Shown: piece after piece, positions 45,401-54,255 of the stretch
How positions within the stretch are numbered: the stretch's first letter is position 1
Layout: each line of letters opens with the position of its first letter
DNA from: Sediminihabitans luteus
GTDB lineage: Bacteria > Actinomycetota > Actinomycetes > Actinomycetales > Cellulomonadaceae
NCBI RefSeq assembly: GCF_002797595.1
Contig: NZ_PGFE01000007.1
Location: 62,001 to 126,000, forward strand
Length of the DNA: 64,000 bases
Reading direction: 5' to 3'
Position numbers and translations under genes: made by a program
Notes under the pieces: model-generated
The model's database searches: none
Told to the model about the DNA's origin: nothing
The model's input: the letters and a program-made list of their open reading frames with translations, nothing else

Positions 45401-47051
45401 GCGCCCCCTGCGCGAGCGACGAACCCAGGAGCGACCCCTGCTGGAGGGTCGTCCCGGTCAGCCCGTCGATCACGAGGACGAGCCAGGTGATGCCGGCGAC
45501 GCAGGTCGCGAGCCGCCACGGGCTCGCGGGGAGCACGCGGCTCAGGAGCCACGACGCGACCGCGACAGCGGCCGTCGCGACGCAGATCGCGAGCACGAGC
45601 ACGAACGTCGGGGCGGGCAGCACCCACCACCGGCTGAGGGCCGCGAGCGGCGTGCCCACGGGCGCGGACGCGACCACGAGCGTCGTCGCGACGAGCAGAC
45701 GACGCCCGCCCGGCCCGGGCGGGAGCACCGCGGCGCCGTGACGGGCCGCGCGCCGTCGGGCCCACAGCGCGCCGACCACGCACCCGGCGAGCGCGAGGCC
45801 GAGGATCGTCACGAGCACGGGCATGAGCTGCGGGATCGTCGTGGTCAGCACGTTGACGTAGCGCCGGTTCTCGACCGTCCCGCTGACGTCGCTGCGCCGC
45901 TCCTCGCCGTCCTCGAGTGGGTGGCCGTCGAGCTGCGCGGTCTCGACCCCGGCGTCGGCCGCGATGGTCGCCGTCAGGTCCGCGAGCTGCACGAGCCCGG
46001 GGCGTCGCGTGCCCTCCGAGGTCGACCAGCGGGCGTCGTCCTCGCCGCTCGTCCAGTCGACCACGACCTGCAGGTCGGGCTGCGCGAGCGGTGCGCCCGT
46101 GACCCCCGCGACCAGCACGCGCGACCCCGGGGGCAGCGCCGCGCGCAGCCGCACGAGCGTCGCGTCGAGCGAGTCGAGCGCCGCCATGCGCTCGGGCCCG
46201 GCCTCGGGCAGGTCGCCGAGGTCGACCACGAGGGTGCCGCACGAGGCGATCTGGTGGTCGTCGACCTCCGCGAGGTCGGCCGCGTACCGGTCGACGTGCC
46301 CGGTCGCGTCGGCGAGCATGACCGCCGCGCCCGGCCCGACCGCGGTGCGGCACGCGTCGGCCGTCGCGAACGACTCGCCGAGCTCGCCCGGCAGCACCGC
46401 CGTCTCGGTCTCGAGGATGCCCTCCTCGGCGGGCCGTGTGAGCGCCGTCCACCCGGGCACGGTCACGGGACCGGGCTGCTGCGCGGGCGCCGTGACCTGG
46501 GGCACGTCGAGGCAGGTCGCGGGCGCGGCGACGTCGTCGGTCGCGTCGTCGGACGGCTCGACCGTCTGCTCGGGCACGGCCTGCGTGCGGCGGCCCGCCG
46601 AGAGCGTGAGCCACGCGTCGAGCGGGCAGGTGAGCGGGTTGGCCGTGCGCACGTTGATCGACGCGACCGAGCCCTGGTCGATCATGCGCCACAGGCTCGG
46701 GGTGGTGGACGCCGAGACGTCGTTCCAGCGTAGGCCGCCGAGCCCGACCAGGACGGTCGGGGGCTCGACCTCGAAGTCCTCGGCGGTCGGGGCGTCCGTG
46801 CTGGGGGTGCCCGTGGCCGGTGTGCCCGTGGCCGACGTTTCCGTCGGCGCCGTCGTCGGGCCGGCCGTCGTCGGGCCGGCCGTCGCCGCGCGGGCCTGGC
46901 CCGCGGCGAGCAGCGCGCCCACGGGCGCGACGGCGAGCGCGAGCAGCAGGCCCACGAGCAGCGCCACGAGCGCCCGGGGGAACCCCGGGAGCGACGTCCC
47001 GACGCGGGGTCGGGGCGCGGGCGGGCTCGTCGGCGCGGCGGGGCTCGTCAC
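42480..47051 (-). CDS. 1523-residue membrane protein with internal tandem duplication
   Basis: GTG start at 47051. One membrane anchor (residues ~25-50) leads to an outer domain (about 95-395), then about 11 membrane helices. The whole pattern then repeats from about residue 825. Paired motifs, first and second half: GGLRWNDVS/AGVRWDDVS; CPLDAWLTLSAG/CPEGGWLAISAG; AVGPGAAVMLA/AVGPGAAVALA; VDRYAADLA/VDRYTELAD; ARFYGFNNMTF/ARFYGFGNPTF; FGADFGGILAL/LGADLGGGLVL; SVLNDSGIVV/SLVNDFGIRI. The offset is 725-746 residues. The outer domains vaguely resemble alkaline-phosphatase-like folds but lack clear catalytic residues. It follows a lipid kinase gene by 26 bases on the same strand. Function unknown. 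Confidence 0.9.
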   Translation of the reverse strand: MTSPAAPTSPPAPRPRVGTSLPGFPRALVALLVGLLLALAVAPVGALLAAGQARAATAGPTTAGPTTAPTETSATGTPATGTPSTDAPTAEDFEVEPPTVLVGLGGLRWNDVSASTTPSLWRMIDQGSVASINVRTANPLTCPLDAWLTLSAGRRTQAVPEQTVEPSDDATDDVAAPATCLDVPQVTAPAQQPGPVTVPGWTALTRPAEEGILETETAVLPGELGESFATADACRTAVGPGAAVMLADATGHVDRYAADLAEVDDHQIASCGTLVVDLGDLPEAGPERMAALDSLDATLVRLRAALPPGSRVLVAGVTGAPLAQPDLQVVVDWTSGEDDARWSTSEGTRRPGLVQLADLTATIAADAGVETAQLDGHPLEDGEERRSDVSGTVENRRYVNVLTTTIPQLMPVLVTILGLALAGCVVGALWARRRAARHGAAVLPPGPGGRRLLVATTLVVASAPVGTPLAALSRWWVLPAPTFVLVLAICVATAAVAVASWLLSRVLPASPWRLATCVAGITWLVLVIDGLTGTTLQQGSLLGSSLAQGARFYGFNNMTFAIFAVAGLTLAAGLASSLARAGRRSWALVVIAAVGVVTTVIDGGPQFGADFGGILALVPGFAVLVLLVAGVRITWRRVAALALVTLLVVGTVAVLDWAGPGEPSHLGGFVQRIVDGEALSLVASKAAGAWSTVANPAGVVVLPLLVLAVWAVLRPERLRMTELAEAYRRWPLLRPLALALATTGVVGSVLNDSGIVVGGFVLVVAVAMLVPSLVDDATPAGPAGTPRVLPTTAPGVRSMTGTLVTLAGGLLVTMLLATLVAPGTGPTGAGTQVAPSDEQAAVPAGGDLVVVGTAGVRWDDVSTGLAPTIRSMLSEDAGAAGDSLPTGTAARCPEGGWLAISAGVLADATATSTDGVWDCPDLSVTGERVDQWDDLVALQDGSRYQAHLGRLGDQLDGVACTSAVGPGAAVALATSEGTVDRYTELADAFDGSTGSAFGCPVTVVDAGDATDPTTHAAAVAGIDAVVAKVLDAVPASTTVLVVDVANTPGEPPALGVTVLRPGVTHPDSPAYLTSAATRTDGVVRLLDVPATVLAATGTDAVAPLEDTPITYGSPRPPDAVTAADEIADLTALDVVRRSAYTSYVDLPFYAGIALALGCLLAGAWRRRRGLAPLVGRPRRAVEAAALVVAAVPTAAFLVSLTAWWRFDQAGIALLLSTLVMVAATAGLALLAPRRPVWAGPALLAGLTFAMLTLDALVGTPLNRASPLGSAPTYGARFYGFGNPTFSVYAVAAVIASAALAQWLVQRGRRRTAAVTVAALGLVAMYVDVGPTLGADLGGGLVLAPTFAVLVLAASGARVTLRRFVLVGAVGVLAVAAVGVLDWLRPPAERSHLGRFVGQVIDGEAWSTLLRKAGFALRSLLGGVPVWITLAVLVAVALVLFVPRLTPRWFARTEATWPLVRPAVLAIWVASVTGSLVNDFGIRIAMIALVPAVPLLLVAFLRGDDAASGPADAVSPGPGRDVSA

Positions 47052-47077
47052 CGCCCCAGCCTACGTGCGCGCCGCGC

Positions 47078-48190
47078 TCAGGCGGTCCGCACCACGAGCG
47101 CCTTCGGCTCGACCCAGGCCTCGAGCTCGGCCGCGCGCCCGATCACGTCGCCGTCGACCTGCGCCTGCTCGCCGCCCTCGACCTCGACGACGACGCGCTG
47201 CGCGCGCGTGTGGTCGATGCGGCCGATCTTCGCGGGCAGGTCGTTGCGCATCCCGAACCCCTGCATCACGACCTCGCCGAACAGCTGCGCCCACCCCGCG
47301 AGGCCGCCGCGCGTGTCGATCGCGGCGAGGTCGAGGATCCCGTCGTCGATCACCGCGTCGGGGATGAGGTTGATGCCGCCGGGCAGGCGGCCGCAGTTGC
47401 CGATGAGGATGGTGCGCAGCCGTGCGACGACGGTCCCGCGGTCGTCGACCGTGATGCGGGTGCGCATGCGCTTGCCGTGCAGGTGCTTGACGCCGGCCAC
47501 GAAGTACGCGACCCAGCCCATCTTTGCCTTGAGGTCGTCGTCGGCGTCCGCGACCATCGCGGCGTCGAACCCGAGGCCCGCGATGACGAGGAAGATGTGC
47601 TTGTCGCCCTCGCCGCCCGGCGTCGCGCCGTCGTCGGCGGCGTCGCCGGGCTCGTCGGCCCAGCGCGTCACGCGCGCCCACCCCACGTCGATCGTGCGGT
47701 CGACCCCGCCCACGAGGATCCGCAGCGCCGCGGCGCGGTCGCCCACGGGGATGTCGAGGTTGCGCGCGAGCAGGTTGCCGGTGCCCGACGGCACGAGGGC
47801 CATGGGCACGCCCGTGCCCGTGAGGGCCTCGGCGACCGCGCGCACGGTCCCGTCGCCGCCGACCGCGACGACGACGTCCGCGCCGCGCTCGATCGCCTCG
47901 CGGGCCTGGCCCACGCCCGGGTCGTCGACGGTCGTCTCGATCCACAGCGGGTCGGGCAGGGCCGCCTCGCGGCACGCGCGGCGGGCGACCTCCTCGAAGG
48001 CCGCGACCTCGGGCTTGGAGGGGTTCGCGACGAACGCCACGAGGTCGCGGTGCGTGTCGACGTCCGCGGCGGGGGAGACCGGGTCGGCGGGGCCGCTCGT
48101 GTGCAGCCTCCGGTAGATCAGCAGTGCCACCACGAGAGCCGCCGCAGCGAGCACGACGGCGACGATCCCCAACCACAGTTCCCAGGTCAT
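47078..48190 (-). CDS. Diacylglycerol kinase-family lipid kinase (YegS/DgkB-like)
   Basis: A 370-residue protein starting at ATG 48190 (a TTG lies 9 bases upstream). An N-terminal membrane helix ([22 protein letters not shown]) precedes the DAGK catalytic domain: [30 protein letters not shown] (GGDGT ATP site), [17 protein letters not shown] and the C-terminal beta domain with [25 protein letters not shown]. It phosphorylates a lipid such as diacylglycerol at the membrane. It is followed closely by the duplicated membrane protein gene and is divergent from serS. Confidence 0.92.
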   Translation of the reverse strand: MTWELWLGIVAVVLAAAALVVALLIYRRLHTSGPADPVSPAADVDTHRDLVAFVANPSKPEVAAFEEVARRACREAALPDPLWIETTVDDPGVGQAREAIERGADVVVAVGGDGTVRAVAEALTGTGVPMALVPSGTGNLLARNLDIPVGDRAAALRILVGGVDRTIDVGWARVTRWADEPGDAADDGATPGGEGDKHIFLVIAGLGFDAAMVADADDDLKAKMGWVAYFVAGVKHLHGKRMRTRITVDDRGTVVARLRTILIGNCGRLPGGINLIPDAVIDDGILDLAAIDTRGGLAGWAQLFGEVVMQGFGMRNDLPAKIGRIDHTRAQRVVVEVEGGEQAQVDGDVIGRAAELEAWVEPKALVVRTA

Positions 48191-48254
48191 GGCCGTCAAC
48201 CTAACGGGCGGACCACCTGCACGCGCCCCGGGCGTGGTTCGTTACGCTGCAGGG

Positions 48255-49547
48255 GTGATCGACCTCAAGATGCTGCGCAGCGACCCCGACACGATCCGAG
48301 CGAGCCAGGAGGCCCGGGGCGACGACCCCGCGCTCGTGGACGCCGCGCTCGACGCCGAGGCGCGGCGCCGCTCCGCGCTCACCGAGTTCGAGCAGCTGCG
48401 CGCCGAGCAGAAGTCCCTCGGCAAGGAGGTCGCGCGCGCCCAGGGCGACGAGAAGCAGGCGCTGCTCGCGCGCACCAAGCAGATCGCGGCCGACGTCAAG
48501 GGTCTGCAGGCCGAGGCCGACGCCGCCGAGGCGCAGCTCAAGGAGCTGCTCTACAAGATCTCGAACGTCATCGAGGGCGCGCCCCCCGGGGGCGAGGACG
48601 ACTACGTGGTGCTGCGCCACGAGGGCACGATCCGCGACTTCGCTGCCGAGGGCTTCGCGCCGCAGGATCACCTCGCGATCGGCGAGGGCCTGCGCGCGAT
48701 CGACACCGAGCGCGGCGCGAAGGTCTCCGGCGCGCGCTTCTACTACCTCACGGGCATCGGAGCGCGCCTCGAGCTCGCGCTCCTGAACGCCGCGGTCGAC
48801 CAGGCCACGCGCGCCGGGTTCACGCCCGTGATCACCCCGACGCTCGTGCGCCCCGAGATCATGCAGGGCACCGGGTTCCTCGGCGCGCACGCCGACGAGA
48901 TCTACCGCCTCGAGGCCGACGACCTCTACCTCGTGGGCACGAGCGAGGTCGCGCTCGCGGGCTACCACTCGGGCGAGATCCTCGACCTGAGCGACGGCCC
49001 CCGCCGGTACGCCGGCTGGAGCGCGTGCTACCGCCGCGAGGCCGGCTCGTACGGCAAGGACACCCGCGGGATCATCCGCGTGCACCAGTTCCACAAGGTC
49101 GAGATGTTCAGCTACTGCGCCCCCGAGGACGCCGCTGCCGAGCACCAGCGCCTCCTGGCCTGGGAGGAGGAGATGCTCGCGAAGTGCGAGCTGCCGTACC
49201 GCGTGATCGACACCGCGGCGGGCGACCTCGGCTCGAGCGCGGCGCGCAAGTTCGACTGCGAGGCGTGGCTGCCCACGCAGGAGCGCTACCTCGAGCTCAC
49301 GTCGACCTCGAACTGCACCACGTTCCAGGCGCGCCGCCTCAACGTGCGCGAGCGCGTCCCGGGCGAGAACGGCGAGAAGTCGGAGACCCGCACCGTCGCG
49401 ACGCTCAACGGCACGCTCGGCACGACCCGCTGGATCGTCGCGATCCTCGAGAACCACCAGCAGGCCGACGGCTCGGTGCGGGTGCCCGAGGGCCTGCGCC
49501 CCTACCTGGGCGGGCTCGAGGTCCTCGAGCCGGTCACGTCCGCGTGA
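48255..49547 (+). CDS. serS: Seryl-tRNA synthetase
   Basis: A 430-residue class II synthetase starting at GTG. The N-terminal coiled-coil arm ([27 protein letters not shown] through [13 protein letters not shown]) contacts the long variable arm of tRNA-Ser. Catalytic motifs are present: [59 protein letters not shown] (motif 2) and [23 protein letters not shown] (motif 3). It charges tRNA-Ser with serine; one cognate tRNA gene lies at 63086. The stop overlaps the next GTG (GTGA). Confidence 0.98.
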   Translation: MIDLKMLRSDPDTIRASQEARGDDPALVDAALDAEARRRSALTEFEQLRAEQKSLGKEVARAQGDEKQALLARTKQIAADVKGLQAEADAAEAQLKELLYKISNVIEGAPPGGEDDYVVLRHEGTIRDFAAEGFAPQDHLAIGEGLRAIDTERGAKVSGARFYYLTGIGARLELALLNAAVDQATRAGFTPVITPTLVRPEIMQGTGFLGAHADEIYRLEADDLYLVGTSEVALAGYHSGEILDLSDGPRRYAGWSACYRREAGSYGKDTRGIIRVHQFHKVEMFSYCAPEDAAAEHQRLLAWEEEMLAKCELPYRVIDTAAGDLGSSAARKFDCEAWLPTQERYLELTSTSNCTTFQARRLNVRERVPGENGEKSETRTVATLNGTLGTTRWIVAILENHQQADGSVRVPEGLRPYLGGLEVLEPVTSA

Positions 49548-50365
49548 CGCCCGGCCCGGCGGCGTCCGACGACGGACCGCTCCTCGTCGCGCTCGACATC
49601 GACGGCACCCTCATCACGTACGACGAGGTCATGTCGGACGACGTGCGCGACGCGGTCGCGGCCGTGCGGGCCGCCGGGCACCACGTGGTCCTCTCGACCG
49701 GTCGCTCGGTCATCGCGGTCACACCGATCGCGGCCGAGCTCGGCATCGACGAGGCCTGGGCGGTCACCTCGAACGGCGCGGTCACGGTGCGGCTCGACCC
49801 GCGCGAGCCGCAGGGGTTCGTGGTCGACGACGTCGTGACGTTCGACCCCGGCCCCGTGCTGCGCGTGCTCGGCGAGAAGCTCCCGGACGCGCGCTACGCG
49901 GTCGAGGAGATCGGCGTCGGGTTCCGCATCAGCTCGCCGTTCCCCGAGGGCGAACTGGGCGGCGAGCACGAGGTCGTGCCGTTCCACGAGCTGTGGGACC
50001 GCGAGGTCACGCGCGTCGTGGTGCGCAGCCCCGAGCGCACGAGCGACGACTTCCACGAGGTCGTCTCGCACCTGGGTCTCTCGGACGTCACGTACGCCGT
50101 GGGCTGGTCGGCATGGATGGACCTCGCGCCGCTCGGGGTGTCGAAGGCGACCGCTCTCGAGCGCGTGCGCCGGGCCCTGCACGTGCAGCCGCACCGGACC
50201 GTCGCGGTCGGCGACGGCAACAACGACCTCGAGATGCTCGAGTGGGCCGCGCGCGGGGTCGCGATGGGCCATGCGTCGTCCGCCCTCAAGGCCGTGGCCG
50301 ACGAGGTCACCGGGACGATCGAGGAGGACGGCGCGGTCGCCGTCCTGCGCAGCCTGCTCCCCTGA
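49544..50365 (+). CDS. Cof-type HAD phosphatase
   Basis: A 273-residue protein. GTG 49544 overlaps the serS stop by 4 bases. HAD motif I is [14 protein letters not shown] (nucleophile DxD), motif II VLSTGRS, motif III a Lys in [13 protein letters not shown], and motif [18 protein letters not shown]. The inserted C2B cap between motifs II and III places it in the Cof/sugar-phosphatase group. Substrates of relatives include sugar phosphates, FMN and pyridoxal phosphate. Coupling to serS is common in actinobacteria and does not reveal the substrate. Confidence 0.93.
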   Translation: MTPGPAASDDGPLLVALDIDGTLITYDEVMSDDVRDAVAAVRAAGHHVVLSTGRSVIAVTPIAAELGIDEAWAVTSNGAVTVRLDPREPQGFVVDDVVTFDPGPVLRVLGEKLPDARYAVEEIGVGFRISSPFPEGELGGEHEVVPFHELWDREVTRVVVRSPERTSDDFHEVVSHLGLSDVTYAVGWSAWMDLAPLGVSKATALERVRRALHVQPHRTVAVGDGNNDLEMLEWAARGVAMGHASSALKAVADEVTGTIEEDGAVAVLRSLLP

Positions 50366-50458
50366 CGACGACCCACCCCCCGGCACGACCCGCTGCCTGC
50401 GCGACCGCCTACCTGCCTGCCTGCCCACGTGCCTGCCTGCCCACGTGCCCGTGTGACC

Positions 50459-50520
50459 GCCGAACCGGCGATCATGGTCGGTCGGGAGCCCTGGAACGAC
50501 CACGATCCCCGGGTCGGCGA
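50459..50520. repeat. Inverted-repeat element between convergent genes (copy 2)
   Basis: GCCGAACCGGCGATCATG begins at 50459 and continues into GGTCGG. An inverted, slightly diverged copy (CGACCACGATCCCCGGGTCGGC) closes the element about 20 bases later. The same arrangement occurs at 7337-7397, also between convergent genes. A 16-bp duplication (GCCTGCCTGCCCACGT) lies just before it, around 50415-50446. Confidence 0.75.
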
Positions 50521-50607
50521 ACCGGAACCGCCGGGTCGTCGGCGAACCGGAACCGCCGGGTTGGCGACGAACGAGAACCGCCGGGTCGGCGAACCGGAAC
50601 CGCCGGG
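50514..50607. repeat. Tandem array of four 22-25 bp units abutting the map stop
   Basis: Identical 22-bp units occupy 50514-50535, 50539-50560 and 50586-50607, each built from TCGGCGAACCGGAACC plus GCCGGG. A diverged 25-base version lies at 50561-50585. The array ends directly at the stop codon of the methionine aminopeptidase gene. Confidence 0.88.
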
Positions 50608-51399
50608 TCAGCCCTCGCCGCCGCCGCGCGCGGTGAGCACGAGCGGCCCGTCCTCGGTGATCGCGACGGTGTGCTCGGAGTGCGCGCCGCGCGAGCCGTC
50701 GGCGCTGCGCAGGGTCCAGCCGTCCGGGTCGGTCCAGATCTCGTCGGTGCCGGAGCAGAACCACGGCTCGATCGCGATCACGAGGCCCGGCTTGAGCGGG
50801 AACCCGCGTCCTGCGCGGCCGTCGTTCGGCACGTGCGGCTCGCCGTGCATGGTGCGCCCGACGCCGTGTCCACCGAAGTCGGTGTTGATGCGGTAGCCCG
50901 CGGCGTGCCCGACGGCGGCGATCGCGGCCGAGATGTCGCCGATCTTGCCGCCGGGCTGCGCGGCCGCGATGCCGGCCTCGAGCGCACGCTCGCTGACCTC
51001 GATGAGGCGCTGGTCCTGCTCGCCGCGCTCGCCCTGCGCGCCGCCGACGACGAACGACAGCGCCGAGTCCGCGACCCAGCCGTCGACCGCGCACGCGAAG
51101 TCGAGGCTCAGCAGGTCGCCCTGGCGCAGCACGTAGTCGTGCGGCAGGCCGTGCAGCACGGCGTCGTTGACCGAGGTGCAGATGACCTTGCCGAACGGGC
51201 TCGCGCCGAACGACGGGTGGTAGTCGATGTAGCACGACTCGGCCCCGCGCTCGCGGATCATGCGGTGCACGAACGCGTCGATCTCGAGCAGGTTCGTGCC
51301 CACGCGCGTGAACGCCTTGGCCTCGGTGAGCACCTGCGCGACGAAAGCCCCGGCCGCGCGCATCTGCTCGATCTCGCGGGGCGTGCGGAGCTCGATCAT
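50608..51399 (-). CDS. map: Type I methionine aminopeptidase
   Basis: A 263-residue protein starting at ATG 51399 with a GGAGG Shine-Dalgarno. The five metal ligands are visible: two Asp in LLSLDFACAVDGWVADSA, His in GGHGVGRTMHGEPHVPN, Glu in LVIAIEPWFCSG, and Glu in GAHSEHTVAI. The substrate-side histidine is in YHPSFGASPFGKVICTSVNDAVLHGLP. It removes N-terminal methionine from nascent proteins in the cytoplasm. It is not next to ribosomal-protein genes here, so it may be a second isoform; the rest of the genome would decide. Confidence 0.95.
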   Translation of the reverse strand: MIELRTPREIEQMRAAGAFVAQVLTEAKAFTRVGTNLLEIDAFVHRMIRERGAESCYIDYHPSFGASPFGKVICTSVNDAVLHGLPHDYVLRQGDLLSLDFACAVDGWVADSALSFVVGGAQGERGEQDQRLIEVSERALEAGIAAAQPGGKIGDISAAIAAVGHAAGYRINTDFGGHGVGRTMHGEPHVPNDGRAGRGFPLKPGLVIAIEPWFCSGTDEIWTDPDGWTLRSADGSRGAHSEHTVAITEDGPLVLTARGGGEG

Positions 51400-51507
51400 G
51401 GGGTCCTCCAGGGGTGGCGTGGCGCGGTGGGCCGTCGGGTCGCGGCCCTGTCCAGCGTAGTCGGCCGGGGTCCGCCCCCGGGTGTCGGACGCCGCGACCG
51501 GCCACCC

Positions 51508-51537
51508 GCGTCCGTGACCGTCGCGTCCGTGACCGTC
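51508..51537. repeat. Two tandem 15-bp intergenic units
   Basis: GCGTCCGTGACCGTC occurs twice in direct tandem (51508-51522, 51523-51537), followed by a partial third copy. It lies in the 385-base gap between map and the ABC importer. A run of nine G residues follows at 51608-51616. Confidence 0.85.
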
Positions 51538-51706
51538 ACGTCCGGGCCCCTTCGCGAGCCCACGACGGGGCCGGGACGTGACGCTCGGCATCGGGGGCGG
51601 CGACGTCGGGGGGGGGCGACGGCGCCCCGGGCAACGATCCCCGGGCCTATGCGCGATCGTTACGGCTTTCTCGCGGATCGGGTCCGCAGCGGTTGCCGAT
51701 CGTTCG

Positions 51707-51720
51707 TGGAAGCGTTCACA
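51707..51720. promoter_or_regulatory. LacI-family operator candidate upstream of the ABC importer
   Basis: TGGAAGCGTTCACA, an imperfect palindrome around a central CG, matches 11 of 14 bases of the CelR consensus. It lies 65 bases upstream of the binding-protein start. Upstream, two CGATCGTT copies (about 51653 and 51697) flank the probable promoter. The rest of the 51400-51784 gap shows only the repeat and G-run. Confidence 0.5.
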
Positions 51721-51784
51721 TGGAACGGTCAGCACCTCGGCGTGCGGACGAAGTGAGCACCACGACGCAGTGGAGGGACCCACG

Positions 51785-53161
51785 ATGACCAGAATGATGT
51801 CGCGTCCGCGGACGCGAGGCGCCGTGCTCGTCGCAGGGGGCCTGAGCGCTGTCCTCGCGCTCGGCGCGTGCAGCAGCGACGACGACGGCGACGGCGGCTC
51901 GGCGGACGGCGGGTCGACCGACTGCGCCGACTTCGAGTCGTACGGCGACCTGTCGGGCAAGACCGTCACGGTCTACGCGGGCATCGTCGCCCCCGAGGAC
52001 CAGCCGTACATGGACTCCTACAAGCCCTTCGAGGACTGCACGGGAGCGACGATCGACTACACGGCCGACAAGAACTTCGAGCAGCAGATCCTCGTGCAGG
52101 CGCAGGCGGGCAACGCGCCCGACATCGCGATCGTGCCGCAGCCGGGCCTGCTCCAGCAGCTCGTCGCGACCGGTGCCGCGGTCGAGCCGCCGGCCGAGGT
52201 CGGCGCCAACGTGGACGAGTTCTGGGGCGAGGACTGGAAGGCCTACGGCACGGTCGACGGCACGTTCTACGCCGCCCCGTCCGGTGCGAGCGTCAAGTCG
52301 CTCGTCTGGTACTCCCCGACGCAGTTCGCCGACAACGGCTGGGAGGTGCCGACCACGCTCGACGAGCTTCAGACGCTCACCGACGACATCGTCGCCAAGG
52401 GCGACAACAAGCCGTGGTGCGCGGGCATCAGCTCGGGCGAGGCGACGGGGTGGCCGATCACGGACTGGATGGAGGACATGATGCTGCGCGTCGGCGACCC
52501 CGACGTCTACGACCAGTGGGTCGCCCACGACATCCCGTTCAACTCCGAGGTCCCGACCGAGGCGCTCGACGCGGTGGGCAACTACCTCAAGAACCCGGAC
52601 TACGTGAACGGCGGCATCGGCGACGTCTCGTCGATCGCCACCACGACGTTCCAGGACGGCGGCCTGCCGATCCTCGACGGCGCGTGCTCGCTGCACCGCA
52701 TGGCGTCGTTCTACGCGTCGAACTTCCCCGAGGGCACCGACGTGTCGGAGGACGGCGAGGTGTTCGCGTTCTACCTGCCGGGCAAGACGGCGGACGACCA
52801 CCCGGTGCTCGGCGCGGGCGAGTTCAACCTCGCGTTCGCCGACCGTCCTGAGGTGCAGGCGTTCCAGACGTACCTGTCGACCGACCTGTGGGCGAACAAC
52901 AAGGCCTCGGCGAGCTCGGAGGCCACGGGCGGCGGCTGGATCTCGGCCAACAAGGGCCTCGACCCGGCGAACCTGGTGAACCCGATCGACAAGCTGTCGG
53001 TCGACCTCCTGCAAGACCCGAACACGGTCTTCCGCTTCGACGGCTCCGACCAGATGCCGGCCGCGGTCGGGTCGAACGCGTTCTGGAAGCAGGCGACCGC
53101 CTGGATCACGGGCCAGTCCACCAAGGACACGCTCGACAAGATCGAGGCCTCCTGGCCGTAG
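51785..53161 (+). CDS. aglE: ABC transporter solute-binding lipoprotein (alpha-glucoside type)
   Basis: A 458-residue lipoprotein. The signal peptide MTRMMSRPRTRGAVLVAGGLSAVLALGAC ends in lipobox LGAC, then an Asp/Gly/Ser-rich linker. The mature part has the extracellular sugar-binding fold of cluster D/CUT1 proteins: GKTVTVYAGIVAPEDQPYMDSYKPFEDCTGATIDY, APDIAIVPQPGLLQQLV and the TGWPITDWMEDMMLRVGD segment. With the two permeases it most resembles AglE of alpha-glucoside importers. It captures an oligosaccharide outside the membrane. The gene symbol is an inference from family likeness. Confidence 0.87.
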   Translation: MTRMMSRPRTRGAVLVAGGLSAVLALGACSSDDDGDGGSADGGSTDCADFESYGDLSGKTVTVYAGIVAPEDQPYMDSYKPFEDCTGATIDYTADKNFEQQILVQAQAGNAPDIAIVPQPGLLQQLVATGAAVEPPAEVGANVDEFWGEDWKAYGTVDGTFYAAPSGASVKSLVWYSPTQFADNGWEVPTTLDELQTLTDDIVAKGDNKPWCAGISSGEATGWPITDWMEDMMLRVGDPDVYDQWVAHDIPFNSEVPTEALDAVGNYLKNPDYVNGGIGDVSSIATTTFQDGGLPILDGACSLHRMASFYASNFPEGTDVSEDGEVFAFYLPGKTADDHPVLGAGEFNLAFADRPEVQAFQTYLSTDLWANNKASASSEATGGGWISANKGLDPANLVNPIDKLSVDLLQDPNTVFRFDGSDQMPAAVGSNAFWKQATAWITGQSTKDTLDKIEASWP

Positions 53162-53170
53162 ACGGACCCG

Positions 53171-53220
53171 CGTGGGGTGCGGCGGCGCGTCGTCGAGGCG
53201 GCGCGCCACCGCACCCCACG
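53171..53220 (+). terminator. Intra-operon hairpin between binding protein and permease
   Basis: CGTGGGGTGCGG (53171-53182) pairs with CCGCACCCCACG (53209-53220), extended inside by GGCGCG/CGCGCC after a one-base bulge on each side. It lies 10 bases after the binding-protein stop and 55 bases before the permease start. It could partially terminate or stabilise the upstream message. Confidence 0.7.
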
Positions 53221-53274
53221 CCCGTACTGCGGCACGGCCGCAGCATCTGACCGGTCCTGGAGGCAGGAGTTCTG

Positions 53275-54255
53275 ATGGAGATCGCTGACAAGCTCCTCTC
53301 GATGGTCTACGCGTTGGTCGCGTTCGCCGTGGTGCTGGGGCTCATCCTGTTCCTCGCGTCGCGGTACGAGCGGCGCGGCGGGCGGAGCATCGCGTGGTGG
53401 TTCATCGCGCCGACGCTGCTGCTGCTCGCGGTGGCTCTCGTCTACCCGGCGTTGCGCACGATCTGGTACTCGTTTTTCGACGCCTCGGGCGCGAGCTTCG
53501 TGGGTCTCGACAACTACGGGACGGTGTTCACGCAGTCCGACCAGCTCGTGGTGCTGCGCAACACGGTCCTGTGGACGCTCGTGACGCCGTTCGTCGCGAC
53601 CGCGGTCGGGATGCTCTACGCGATCCTGGTCGACGGTGCCAAGGGCGAGGGCGTCGCGAAGGCGCTCGTGTTCCTGCCGATGGCGATCTCGCTCGTGGGT
53701 GCGTCGATCATCTGGAAGTTCATGTACGACTTCCGCGACCCTGCCGCGGGCACGGAGAAGAATCCGGTCGAGCAGATCGGTCTGCTCAACCAGGTGATCC
53801 TGTGGTTGGGCGGGGACGCGAAGAACTTCCTGCTCGACTCACCGGGCAACACGTTCTGGCTGATCCTGGTGATGATCTGGATCCAGGCCGGGTTCGCGAT
53901 GACGATCCTGTCGGCGTCGATCAAGGCGATCCCGTCCGAGATGGTCGAGGCGGCCCGGCTCGACGGCGTGCACGGGTTCAAGATGTTCCGGTTCATCACG
54001 TTGCCGAGCATCCGCCCGTCGGTCGTGGTGGTGCTCACGACGATAGCCATCGCGTGCCTCAAGGTGTTCGACATCGTCCGGACCATGACGGGCGGGCAGT
54101 TCAACACGAGCGTCGTGGCGAACGAGTTCTACACCCAGACCTTCAGTGCGGCGAACCAGGGGCTGGGTGCGGCGCTGGCCGTGGTCCTGTTCATCCTGGT
54201 CGTGCCGATCATCGTGTACAACGTCCGCCAGCTGCGCGCATCGGAGGGACGCTGA
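53275..54255 (+). CDS. aglF: ABC sugar permease (MalF-type)
   Basis: A 326-residue permease with a Shine-Dalgarno GGAGGCAGGAG upstream. It has a leading membrane helix, then the six-helix binding-protein-dependent permease core. The EAA loop is EMVEAARLDGVHGFKMFRFITLPSIRP, the contact with the ATPase. WYSFFDASGASFVGLDNY is the usual periplasmic start of CUT1 permeases. It forms a heterodimeric channel with the next protein. The TGATG overlap couples them. Confidence 0.92.
   Translation: MEIADKLLSMVYALVAFAVVLGLILFLASRYERRGGRSIAWWFIAPTLLLLAVALVYPALRTIWYSFFDASGASFVGLDNYGTVFTQSDQLVVLRNTVLWTLVTPFVATAVGMLYAILVDGAKGEGVAKALVFLPMAISLVGASIIWKFMYDFRDPAAGTEKNPVEQIGLLNQVILWLGGDAKNFLLDSPGNTFWLILVMIWIQAGFAMTILSASIKAIPSEMVEAARLDGVHGFKMFRFITLPSIRPSVVVVLTTIAIACLKVFDIVRTMTGGQFNTSVVANEFYTQTFSAANQGLGAALAVVLFILVVPIIVYNVRQLRASEGR

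Noticed and set aside
42879-46733. A long + strand open frame opposite the duplicated membrane protein
   Set aside because: Its product is almost only Arg, Gly, Glu, His and Asp with no domain. The minus strand encodes membrane helices and paired motifs. Such shadows are usual at this GC content.
50412-50607. Possible CRISPR array
   Set aside because: Units are contiguous tandem repeats of 22-25 bp without unique spacers, and no cas gene is present.
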